Assembly: GCA_910587915.1 (NCBI GenBank)
Contig: CAJUOB010000026.1
Coordinates: 1 to 39,231 of the forward strand
Length of the DNA: 39,231 nt
Direction of reading: 5' to 3'
Origin: an uncultured Muribaculaceae bacterium
GTDB taxonomy: Bacteria; Bacteroidota; Bacteroidia; Bacteroidales; Muribaculaceae
Shown here: piece by piece, positions 23,503 through 31,597 of the stretch
Numbering within the stretch: the first letter of the stretch is position 1
Layout: every line of letters starts with the position of its first letter
Translations under genes and position numbers: made by a program
The notes under the pieces: model-generated
The model's input: only the letters and a program-made list of their open reading frames with translations
The model's database searches: none
Told to the model about the DNA's origin: nothing

Positions 23503-25881
23503 TTAGTTTCCGAAGTATATTCTCACTTTGCCATAGAAAGCTCTGCCAGCCTTTTGCAGGCTGAAGTTATCGTAGAGTTTGGCGTTGGTGAAGTTGCGGC
23601 ATTCGAACGATAGATTGTAGCGACCGTTAGCGATACCATAGGATATGGAAAGATTATGGGCGAACTGGTCGGGTACAAGATAATCATCGTTTCGTGATCC
23701 TATATTTTCCGAGTAATAGCTGAAACTATGGGTATACTGGTTATCGTACGTCACAGTAAGAACATTGTCCTTGTGTCCGAGACCATGCCAGTAGAAGTTG
23801 ATATCGGAATCGGCAAACATATAGGGAAGATTGGGCATGCGTTCGCGATATGAAAGATTGGGTTTTGTGCTCCCTTGGGCTGTCCGCATATTATCGCGTA
23901 CATTCATCTGAGTGAAATTGCCTCCCAGACTGAGCCACTTTGAGAAACTGTAGCGAGCGGAAACACTTACTCCCTTAGTGTCGACTTTACCATAATTGAT
24001 ATAGGTCGCGGCCGATTTGCCACCGCTTAGTGCAAAGATGTTGCGCTGAATATAGTCGCGGGTGTCGCGATATATGAAACCACCTTCAACGTATACTATA
24101 TGACTGCCGAATGTGGCGTTGTAGCTGAGATTGAAATTCAGGTTATGGCTCGATTCCGGTTTGAGGGTTATGTCGCCCATTTCGAGATCTTCATCGCCGA
24201 ACATTTCCTCTATGCTCGGGAGACGATAGGCTTTCTCATAGGATGCTTTAAGTTGGAAGCCAAGAGGCATGAACCATGTTCCGGCAGCGCCATAGCCGAA
24301 GTAATCGACTGAGCGTCGTGTGATTTCGTAGACATCCTGGGCTGAGGATGTGGCCATCGGGCCGGCTACATATTGATGATATTGCTTGCCGAATGCTGTG
24401 AGGCTAAATTTATTGTTCGGTACAAAGCGATAAGATGCACCGGCTATATTTTTGCTTGTTATCTTGGAAAATTCGTCTTTGCTGATTGGATTTGTCAGAA
24501 GGTTCTCGTTAGAGCGGTTGAAGGAGTTGAATACATTATTGAAGGTAAATACATGATGTTCGTTCAGGCGGTAGTTGGCTGTGAATGCTGCGGCCCAATT
24601 GTTGTTGAGCGAGCGGGAGTTCTGGAACGATTGTTCGCCGGGAGAATTGAGGGGAGCGCTTTCGCCTCGCCAGTTATATTTCACAGTAGAAGTATCGACA
24701 TTAGTTGTGTTATCGCGGTTGAAATTGGCATTGACCGATACGTCGAGGCCTTTTACGAAGAGATTTCGTTTCCCATATTCGATAGAGGGCATCAGGGAGA
24801 AGCCATGGCGGTGTTTCTGTCCATAAACGATTTCCTGGCGCACACCAGTCTGTACATCCTTGTACATGTGCGATGCCGTGAATCCTACAAGGAGCCGGTC
24901 GGCCCATGGCTTATTTACGAATCCGGCCTTGGCCACGATAGCTTCGTTGTGATATGTGTCGTTGAAACGACGGACATGTTCAAGATGCTTACGGTCGATG
25001 GCACCTGTTGTAAAATCCTCGACAGGGGAGTCAACCCAATAATTATTGTCAGAATAGTTCTGAAATGCATTTATCTCGTATTTAAATCCGTTTGCCAGAG
25101 TCTGACCGAAGTTTACATACGATTTATGGGTATTGAACGAGCCATAGGAATAAGAAGCGTCTACAAACCATTTACGTTGGCGCCGAGGGGTTACGATATT
25201 GATTACACCACCAATAGCATCGGAGCCAAATCCGACAGGCACCACACCACGGTATACCTCGATACGGTCGGCGAAATTCACAGGGATGTTATTGAGCCCG
25301 AAAGAACTTCCAACACCTTCCTGCGGCACACCATCGATGAATACTTTGACATGTTTGCCGCTGAAACCATCCATTGTCACTGCCATATCGGAGCCAACTC
25401 CACCGCTTTCACGGATTTTCATGCCGGGAGCTTTCCCAAGGGCTTCGCTGAGTGTCTTGGTTGTGTTTACAAGATCGCGGGTGTTGACAGCAGTAGCGTT
25501 GTAAGCGGAATTTTTGACTTTGCTCAGCTGATTGCCAACGACGATAACTTCTCCCAACTGAGTTACAGGCTTCAGTTTGATATTGAAGCGGGTTCTTTGC
25601 CCCGGTTTCACGTTCACGCTGGCTTCGGCATTTTCAAATCCGGTAGCTACAAAAACAAGGATATAGTCGCCGGCAGGAATATTGAGGTGATAGAGACCTT
25701 TTTCGTTGGTAGGACACGAGGTTGATGTTCCCTTCACCATAACGGTAGCGTAGTCGATAACTTCTCCACTTTGTGACAGCACTTTTCCGGAAATCATACC
25801 GTTGACCGGATCGGCTGATACAGAAAAGCATAGTAAAAAGGGGGTAGCAAAAAGCAAGAAGATGTTTTTTGGTAATTTCAT
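23503..25881 (-). CDS. TonB-dependent outer-membrane receptor
   Basis: A 792-aa receptor. A signal peptide (about 1-23) is followed by a carboxypeptidase-D-like domain (about 28-110, SGKVLSQSGEVIDYATVMVK), a TonB-box-like GEVIVVGN, a plug domain (about 125-230, KAPGMKIRESGG, VFIDGVPQEG, DAIGGVINIVTP) and a 22-strand barrel ending in an aromatic strand (YGKVRIYFGN). Plug and length fit siderophore, haem or metal receptors rather than SusC sugar transporters (about 1000 aa), and there is no SusD. DUF4374 and PepSY genes follow, which supports iron or haem import. A weak -7-like element on the minus strand (GACCTTTG, 25911-25918) lies 30 bases upstream of the start; I see no Fur box. Confidence 0.92.
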   Translation of the reverse strand: MKLPKNIFLLFATPFLLCFSVSADPVNGMISGKVLSQSGEVIDYATVMVKGTSTSCPTNEKGLYHLNIPAGDYILVFVATGFENAEASVNVKPGQRTRFNIKLKPVTQLGEVIVVGNQLSKVKNSAYNATAVNTRDLVNTTKTLSEALGKAPGMKIRESGGVGSDMAVTMDGFSGKHVKVFIDGVPQEGVGSSFGLNNIPVNFADRIEVYRGVVPVGFGSDAIGGVINIVTPRRQRKWFVDASYSYGSFNTHKSYVNFGQTLANGFKYEINAFQNYSDNNYWVDSPVEDFTTGAIDRKHLEHVRRFNDTYHNEAIVAKAGFVNKPWADRLLVGFTASHMYKDVQTGVRQEIVYGQKHRHGFSLMPSIEYGKRNLFVKGLDVSVNANFNRDNTTNVDTSTVKYNWRGESAPLNSPGEQSFQNSRSLNNNWAAAFTANYRLNEHHVFTFNNVFNSFNRSNENLLTNPISKDEFSKITSKNIAGASYRFVPNNKFSLTAFGKQYHQYVAGPMATSSAQDVYEITRRSVDYFGYGAAGTWFMPLGFQLKASYEKAYRLPSIEEMFGDEDLEMGDITLKPESSHNLNFNLSYNATFGSHIVYVEGGFIYRDTRDYIQRNIFALSGGKSAATYINYGKVDTKGVSVSARYSFSKWLSLGGNFTQMNVRDNMRTAQGSTKPNLSYRERMPNLPYMFADSDINFYWHGLGHKDNVLTVTYDNQYTHSFSYYSENIGSRNDDYLVPDQFAHNLSISYGIANGRYNLSFECRNFTNAKLYDNFSLQKAGRAFYGKVRIYFGN

Positions 25882-25984
25882 TGAGTTTATGTTCTATTGG
25901 AAATCGGATGCAAAGGTCGGGAGAAATGTAAAATGTTAAAATCGCGTCTTGAGGGTATTATCCGGATGGCGAATAATAAGAGCT

Positions 25985-28900
25985 CTAACTATTATTGGGT
26001 ATTTTGCGTTTATGGGCCGGAATCATGCGCTCGTGCAGATACTGAAATACAATAAAGAGTACAGGCACTATGAAGAGGAGTGCCAATGTGCCGAAAATCA
26101 GGCCTCCGACAGTTCCTGTTCCTACCGATATGTTGCCATTGGCTCCCACACCAGAGGCAAACATTAGAGGCAGCATGCCAAAAATCATGCATACAGAGGT
26201 CATTACAATCGGACGGAAACGTGCTTTGGCTGCAGACAAGGCTGCGGACACAAGGCTCATGCCTTCACGACGGCGCGCAGAGGCATATTCGGTAAGTAAT
26301 ATAGCGGTTTTAGCCAGCAAGCCTATGAGCATGATCAAACCAATCTGCATGTATATGTTGTTCTCCAGTCCCCACCATCGAGCGAACAGGAAGGAGCCGG
26401 CAAGTCCGAACGGTACTGCTGCTATTACAGCGAATGGCACCGTGAGACTTTCATAGAGAGCGCATAGAATGAGATAAATAAATGCGAGGCATATGCTGAA
26501 GACGATGACAGTGGTATTTCCTGCTCCAGATTCTTCGCGCGACATACCGCCGAATTCATATCCGTAGCCGGTAGGTAGAGCTACGGCTGCTACTTCTTTT
26601 ATGGCTTGAATGGCATCGCCGGAACTATAGCCTTCGCCTTGCTCGCCAAATACCGATATCGATGGAAACAGATTGAACCGCGACAGGCTTTCCGAGCCAT
26701 ATACTCGTGTGAGAGTGATGAAATTATCTATCGGGGCCATTTCACCGGCTGAGTTGCGGACAAACATGCGTTTTAGCGATTGTGTGTCGAGTCGGTCGTC
26801 GGGGGCGGCTTGTACCATTACTCGGTAAAGTTTGGTAAATCGGTTTAAATTCGAGGAGTAACTTCCCCCGACATATCCCGATAGAGCCGAGAGTACATCT
26901 CCTGGCGAAACTCCGGCTCTTATACATTTTGCCGCATCGACTTCAACCATATACTGGGGATATTTGGTGTCGAAAGTGGTGTATGCTCTCGATATTTCGG
27001 GTCGTGCATTTAGCGAGTCGATAAATGCACGTGTAGTGGCGAGCAGTTCATCTGTAGTTTTGCCTGAGCGGTCCTGTACGTATAGCTCGAAGCCACTGCC
27101 CGTGCCGTATCCGGAAATCATGGGCGATTGCGAAGCCCGTATCTGAGCGGATGCTATACCCGAGGTCCGACGATAGATTTCTTTTATAATAGAATTTATG
27201 TCCTGGCCATGTCCTTTACGCATGTCCCAGTCGAGGAGTCTGATATTGAATGAGCCGGCGGAGGCCGATTGGTCGTGACGGGCATTCTTACCGGTCACCC
27301 TCGAATATATCGATATTTCGGGTATATCCTGTATCGCCTCTTCGATTTCATCCATAATGGCTTCGGTCTCCGCTAAATTGCTGCCGGGAGCCACTTGAAC
27401 GTTAAGACTTATGGTACCCATATCCTCTTGTGGCACAAGACCAGTCTTCGTTGTATTCATGAGCCATAACAACCCTCCGACAGCAAGCATGAACAGCACC
27501 AACACAATCCAGCGGTTTTTAAGAAGGAAGAGCACTCCGCTGCGATATTGGCCCACGACAGTGGCAAAAGATTTGTCAAATGCATAGTGGAAACGCTGCG
27601 CATACGAAGAAGCACCTTGCGAGCCAACATGGGGATTCATGATGAGAGCGCACAATGCCGGGCATAGAGTCATGGCGTTTATAAGTGATATACCTACTGC
27701 CACCGCCATTGTGAGGCCGAACTGGCGATAGAATGTACCAGATGTGCCACCCATGAAGCATACCGGAATGAATACGGCCATAAATACGACTGTGGTAGTG
27801 ATGAGTGCTGCCGACAGTCCACCCATGGCATCGACGGTAGCCCTGTAGGGATCGGTATGGCCTTCATCGAACTTCGCCTGAACGGCTTCTACAACAACAA
27901 CCGAATCATCGACCACCGTACCAATGACGAGTACAATGGCAAAAAGCGTGAGCATATTGAGCGTAAAACCGACAGCATATATGAAGGCAAATGTGCCGAT
28001 AAGGGATACGATAATTGAGATTGTAGGTATTAGCGTAGCTCTGAATCCGTGGATGAAGAGATACACTACCAGGACCACAAGAATGATGGCAATAATCAAT
28101 GTCTCAATAACCTTATATATTGAAGCATCGAGGAAGTCCTTGGTGCTCGAAATATCGGTGAGTACCATTCCTTCGGGGAGATTGTTTCTAATTTCATCGA
28201 GGGTGCGGTCTATTTCTATAATCACCTCATTGGCATTCGAACCGGCTGTCTGCGCAATCATGGCATTTGCGCCAGGATGGCCGCTTGTCTCGCTTAGCAT
28301 AGCGTAGTTCACAGCGCCCAGTTCTATTTCAGCAACATCTCTGAGCCTTAGGACAGATCCGTCGGGTAGTGCCCGAATGACGAGGTTTCCATAGTCTGTT
28401 GCATCTTCGTAGCGTCCTCGGTATTTCAGGACATACTGGAATGTATTGGCAGATTCAGAGCCCAGAGTTCCGGTTGGTGATTCGATATTTTGCTCAGACA
28501 GAACTTTGTTTATATCGGCAGGCACAAGACCGTATTGAGACATTCTGGCCGGGTCGAGCCATATGCGCATGGCATATTCTGCACTGAATATATTTACCTC
28601 GCCCACACCAGCTATACGTGATATCTGTGGCTCGATGTTGATTTTCATGTAGTTCGTCAGAAATTTCGCATCGAAATCGTCATTTGGGCTATATAGGGTG
28701 ATGGACTTGAGTGTGCTATTCTGGCGTTTACGAACAGTGACACCACTTTTAGTAACTTCGGCAGGAAGCAGGCCCTGTGCTGATGCCACACGATTCTGCA
28801 CATTGACTACGGCCATATCGGCATCGGTGCCTTGCTTGAAAAAAATGGATATGGAAGCGGTGCCGGTGTTTGTGGCGGTTGAAGTCATGTACATCATGTC

Positions 28901-29122
28901 CTCAACACCGTTGAGCGATTCTTCGAGTGGAACAATTACACTTTTCATCACTGTCTCGGCGTTTGCGCCTGTATATGTGGCGCTTACTCTTACTGTCGGT
29001 GGCGCTATGTTTGGAAATTGTTCTATTGGGAGCTGAACCAGACCTATAATGCCTAAAATCACGATTAAGACAGATATGACTCCAGATAAGATAGGTCGGT
29101 CAATGAAATTTTTTACGGTCAT
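25985..29122 (-). CDS. RND-family efflux pump inner-membrane subunit (AcrB/HAE1 type)
   Basis: A 1045-aa proton-driven exporter, the length of AcrB (1049 aa). Twelve helices and two large periplasmic loops follow the family order. The N-terminus is KNFIDRPILSGVISVLIV, and helix 4 carries the proton-relay pair in VVDDSVVVVEAV. Later segments (GLVPQEDMGTISLNVQ, PFGLAGSFLFARWWGLENN) match the HAE1 group. I start at ATG29122; a longer frame to 29242 would run through a promoter element at 29141-29148. Normally an adaptor (AcrA) and a channel (TolC) gene are adjacent. Neither is present here, and the downstream neighbour is an iron receptor, so this pump must borrow partners encoded elsewhere. Substrates may be drugs, bile acids or lipids. 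Confidence 0.94.
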   Translation of the reverse strand: MTVKNFIDRPILSGVISVLIVILGIIGLVQLPIEQFPNIAPPTVRVSATYTGANAETVMKSVIVPLEESLNGVEDMMYMTSTATNTGTASISIFFKQGTDADMAVVNVQNRVASAQGLLPAEVTKSGVTVRKRQNSTLKSITLYSPNDDFDAKFLTNYMKINIEPQISRIAGVGEVNIFSAEYAMRIWLDPARMSQYGLVPADINKVLSEQNIESPTGTLGSESANTFQYVLKYRGRYEDATDYGNLVIRALPDGSVLRLRDVAEIELGAVNYAMLSETSGHPGANAMIAQTAGSNANEVIIEIDRTLDEIRNNLPEGMVLTDISSTKDFLDASIYKVIETLIIAIILVVLVVYLFIHGFRATLIPTISIIVSLIGTFAFIYAVGFTLNMLTLFAIVLVIGTVVDDSVVVVEAVQAKFDEGHTDPYRATVDAMGGLSAALITTTVVFMAVFIPVCFMGGTSGTFYRQFGLTMAVAVGISLINAMTLCPALCALIMNPHVGSQGASSYAQRFHYAFDKSFATVVGQYRSGVLFLLKNRWIVLVLFMLAVGGLLWLMNTTKTGLVPQEDMGTISLNVQVAPGSNLAETEAIMDEIEEAIQDIPEISIYSRVTGKNARHDQSASAGSFNIRLLDWDMRKGHGQDINSIIKEIYRRTSGIASAQIRASQSPMISGYGTGSGFELYVQDRSGKTTDELLATTRAFIDSLNARPEISRAYTTFDTKYPQYMVEVDAAKCIRAGVSPGDVLSALSGYVGGSYSSNLNRFTKLYRVMVQAAPDDRLDTQSLKRMFVRNSAGEMAPIDNFITLTRVYGSESLSRFNLFPSISVFGEQGEGYSSGDAIQAIKEVAAVALPTGYGYEFGGMSREESGAGNTTVIVFSICLAFIYLILCALYESLTVPFAVIAAVPFGLAGSFLFARWWGLENNIYMQIGLIMLIGLLAKTAILLTEYASARRREGMSLVSAALSAAKARFRPIVMTSVCMIFGMLPLMFASGVGANGNISVGTGTVGGLIFGTLALLFIVPVLFIVFQYLHERMIPAHKRKIPNNS

Positions 29123-29140
29123 CCTTATGTCTTTTTTGTA

Positions 29141-29148
29141 CAAATTTA
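29141..29148 (-). promoter_or_regulatory. -7 element of the RND pump gene
   Basis: On the reverse strand this reads TAAATTTG, a full match to TAnnTTTG. Transcription would start near 29134, only about 12 bases before ATG29122. No TTTG is found at the -33 spacing. Confidence 0.45.
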
Positions 29149-29256
29149 GCCTATAATAATCGGTGATGTGAGTGCATGACGGCACAGTGGTGACTAACTG
29201 CGGAGAAGCAGTGGTAAATGACTTTACGCGCATATCCTCCATAGCAATAAATTAGT

Positions 29257-29264
29257 TAACTTTG
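29257..29264 (+). promoter_or_regulatory. -7 element of the LytS/LytTR operon
   Basis: TAACTTTG matches TAnnTTTG and is identical to the element before the DUF2130 gene. The implied start near 29271 leaves fewer than ten bases before ATG29278, a nearly leaderless message. The absence of a -33 TTTG keeps confidence low. Confidence 0.35.
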
Positions 29265-29277
29265 TAATTGGAAAAGG

Positions 29278-30294
29278 ATGAAGAATATATCGCTATATAT
29301 TGATTTGGTGTTCTGCTTGCTGGTGCTTCCGGCAATGGCTGCGATATTCCCTGTCGAGAGATGGTGGCACAATTTCGGTTGGTATGTATTGACTGCCATG
29401 ATATGGCTATATGCCGTGTATTTTGTGAACCGTGTGGTTACTGTTCCTTGTCTCTTTTCCGGTAAGACGCGCAAACTTACAGGACTTCTTCTTTTTGTGC
29501 TTTCTATTGCCGGAACTTATGGGCTCTCATCGATACAATTATATACCCCTAAACCGTGCGTTTTCGATGCCGGTATAGAACGGGTACTTCCTAATGTCAA
29601 CCAGTACCAACAAGCAGTCTGGTCGCTGTTCGTGATTGTAGAGGCTTTCAGTTGTGCGGTCGGGCTACTTACTCAGGTCAATGAGCAGCGTTCCCGGCGT
29701 CGAGAAGTCGAATCGGAGCGCGATCGCGCGGAAATAGAATTATACAAGGCTCAGATAAAGCCGCATTTTATGTTCAATACATTGAACTCACTATATGGCC
29801 TTTTTCTGACAGGCAATCCAAAGGCTCTGGCATCGCTGGAGAAATTTATCGGTATGATGCAATACCTTCATGAAAATACTCTCCGCGATTGGATTTCGAT
29901 AAAAGACGAGGCTGAGTATATAAGACTTTATGTGGAGTTGCAGTCTCTGAGACTTTCGAAAATGACAGAAGTGAGTCTGGACATAGACATTGAAGACGAG
30001 AGTCTGCGAGTGCCACCCATGCTTTTGGTCACATTCGTTGAGAATTGTTTTAAACATGGAGTTTCGCCTGCGGAACGAAGTACTATCTACATATCTCTTA
30101 CCGAGAAAGACGGACAACTCGCTTTTTCGACCTCAAATCGTATTTTCCCGGTAAAACGGATAGGGGAGCATCTTGGCATAGGTAATTGCCGTAAACGTCT
30201 GAATCTTCTGTATCCCGGGCGTCATGAATTGGTAACCGAGCCTAAGGGAGATCACTATAATGTCGAATTGAAAATCAATCTTACTGCATGTTAA
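29278..30294 (+). CDS. LytS-type membrane sensor histidine kinase
   Basis: A 338-aa kinase of the His_kinase/LytS family. Four transmembrane helices (about 6-25, 36-55, 66-85, 112-130) have little between them, so the sensor has no large outside domain. A short coiled linker (RRREVESERDRAEIELYKAQ) leads to the phosphorylation motif KPHFMFNTLNSLYG with His163. The ATP-binding part shows VPPMLLVTFVENCFKHGV (N-box) and a degenerate G-box (GEHLGIGNCRKRL). It overlaps the response-regulator gene by 7 bases, so the two are translated together. The signal may be a change in the membrane or a transported molecule; the divergent RND pump is a candidate target. Confidence 0.92.
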   Translation: MKNISLYIDLVFCLLVLPAMAAIFPVERWWHNFGWYVLTAMIWLYAVYFVNRVVTVPCLFSGKTRKLTGLLLFVLSIAGTYGLSSIQLYTPKPCVFDAGIERVLPNVNQYQQAVWSLFVIVEAFSCAVGLLTQVNEQRSRRREVESERDRAEIELYKAQIKPHFMFNTLNSLYGLFLTGNPKALASLEKFIGMMQYLHENTLRDWISIKDEAEYIRLYVELQSLRLSKMTEVSLDIDIEDESLRVPPMLLVTFVENCFKHGVSPAERSTIYISLTEKDGQLAFSTSNRIFPVKRIGEHLGIGNCRKRLNLLYPGRHELVTEPKGDHYNVELKINLTAC

Positions 30295-30971
30295 AGTGTG
30301 TAGCTATCGATGATGAACCTATTGCATTGAGCATAATAGAAGAATACTGCCGACGCCATGGCGGCGTAGAGCTCTCTACATTTACTTCGCCGGTGGAAGG
30401 CATGGAATTCGTTTATGCCACCCATCCGGATGTGGTATTTCTCGATATAGAACTGAATTCTCATAGCGGGCTCGATCTGGCTCGCCAATTGCCTTCGGGG
30501 ACCTGCCTGATTTTTACGACGGCGTATTCCGATTATGCGCTCGACGGCTTCAATGCCGATGCTGTGGATTTTCTTCATAAACCGATATTTTACCCCCGCT
30601 TCGAGCGAGCAATTGCAAAAGCCCGTAAGTGGGTGGATGCATCTCTACCATCTGTACCGACCGGAACCATTTCATTGAAGATTGAGCATAAGAATGTGGT
30701 GGTGAATACTTCTGACATACTTTACATAGAGGCTATGGATAACTATGTGAAGATATATCGCAAGGATAAGCCAATGCTTCTTACGCAGATAACAATGAAA
30801 GAAATGGAAAACCGTCTGCCGGCATCGGAATTCGCACGTGTGCACAGATCGTATATAGTTCCGCTGAAAGATGTCGAGCATTACACAAGCCGGCTGATTC
30901 GTCTGCGGAATCTCGACATAGCTATACCCATAGGGCGTAAATATGCTCCTGTGATTTCTCTATTGAAATAA
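30288..30971 (+). CDS. LytTR-family response regulator
   Basis: A 227-aa two-domain regulator. The receiver (about 1-120) has the acidic pair DDE near residue 8, the phosphoacceptor Asp53 in VVFLDIEL, and Thr/Lys switch residues in IFTTAYSDYA and HKPI. The LytTR DNA-binding domain (about 130-227) contains DILYIEAMDNYVKIY and FARVHRSYIVPL. LytTR regulators usually bind direct repeats upstream of a few targets. The kinase gene overlaps it and a PepSY-like gene follows 19 bases later, so all three form one operon. The RND pump gene, divergent from it, is a likely target by position. Confidence 0.93.
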   Translation: MLKCVAIDDEPIALSIIEEYCRRHGGVELSTFTSPVEGMEFVYATHPDVVFLDIELNSHSGLDLARQLPSGTCLIFTTAYSDYALDGFNADAVDFLHKPIFYPRFERAIAKARKWVDASLPSVPTGTISLKIEHKNVVVNTSDILYIEAMDNYVKIYRKDKPMLLTQITMKEMENRLPASEFARVHRSYIVPLKDVEHYTSRLIRLRNLDIAIPIGRKYAPVISLLK

Positions 30972-30990
30972 CCCACAAATTAGAATTGAT

Positions 30991-31458
30991 ATGAAAAAAA
31001 TAGCAATTTTTGCCATGTTCCTGTCGATGACAGCGATTATGTATGCAGGCACACCTATTTCTGCATCTTCACTACCGGCAGCAGCACAGACATTCCTTAA
31101 TAAACACTTTGCCGGTGACAATGTACGAAAGGCAGAGAAAGACAACGGACGTCGTGGCACTGAATATGAAGTAGACATGACAAGCGGAGCCGAAATTGAA
31201 TTCACGTCCGATGGCGATTGGAAAGAAATAAAGGCATCGCGTGGAAACGCTGTTCCTGCAGCTGTTGTTCCAGCAGCTATAGCAAAATTTGTGGCCGACA
31301 ATTTCTCCGGCGAGATTATAACTGAAATCGCCAAAAAGAGAGGTGGCTACGAAGTGGAACTGTCGAACGGTACCGAATTGAAACTTACAGCCGATGCAAA
31401 GCCAATGCCTCAGAGAAATGGTAATGGCAACCGTGGCGGACGTCCACGCACCCGCTAA
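30991..31458 (+). CDS. PepSY-like (DUF2874) periplasmic protein
   Basis: A 155-aa exported protein with a signal peptide ending near MYAG. It contains two tandem copies of a PepSY-like unit of about 50 residues: LPAAAQTFLNKHFAGD...YEVDMTSGAEIEFTSDGDW and VPAAIAKFVADNFSGE...YEVELSNGTELKLTADA. The C-terminus is Arg/Gly/Asn-rich (RNGNGNRGGRPRTR). In Bacteroides such two-repeat proteins are commonly encoded next to LytS/LytTR genes and presumably act in the periplasm as sensors or inhibitors. Its place as third gene of the two-component operon suggests feedback to the kinase or a regulated effector. A bidirectional terminator follows. Confidence 0.85.
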   Translation: MKKIAIFAMFLSMTAIMYAGTPISASSLPAAAQTFLNKHFAGDNVRKAEKDNGRRGTEYEVDMTSGAEIEFTSDGDWKEIKASRGNAVPAAVVPAAIAKFVADNFSGEIITEIAKKRGGYEVELSNGTELKLTADAKPMPQRNGNGNRGGRPRTR

Positions 31459-31534
31459 CCAAAATAAAGGCTATAGCGATATTTTATCCGTTTCAAGGCC
31501 AACGGTGCAACCATGCTATAGTCTGGAAAAATGA

Positions 31535-31574
31535 GAAAACGCCGGAATGTCGAAGAGCGACTTCCGGCGTTTTC
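31535..31574. terminator. Bidirectional terminator between convergent genes
   Basis: GAAAACGCCGGAA pairs with TTCCGGCGTTTTC (13 bases), with an inner GTCG/CGAC stem and one bulged T. It separates the PepSY-like gene (+, ends 31458) from the GH36 gene (-, ends 31598); both flanks are T/A-rich. Confidence 0.85.
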
Positions 31575-31597
31575 AGAATATAAATTATACGGCAGGC

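Noticed and set aside
24373..25725. A 450-codon open frame on the plus strand opposite the TonB receptor gene
   Set aside because: It is the complement of a gene with clear plug and barrel motifs, has no family resemblance and no promoter; long antisense frames are common opposite biased codons.
29123..29242. N-terminal extension of 40 residues on the RND pump
   Set aside because: RND pumps start just before KNFIDRP-type sequence; the extension crosses a -7 element and is polar.
31463..31521. Inverted repeat CTATAGC/GCTATAG downstream of the PepSY-like gene
   Set aside because: Only seven bases with a long loop; the stronger hairpin at 31535-31574 explains termination.
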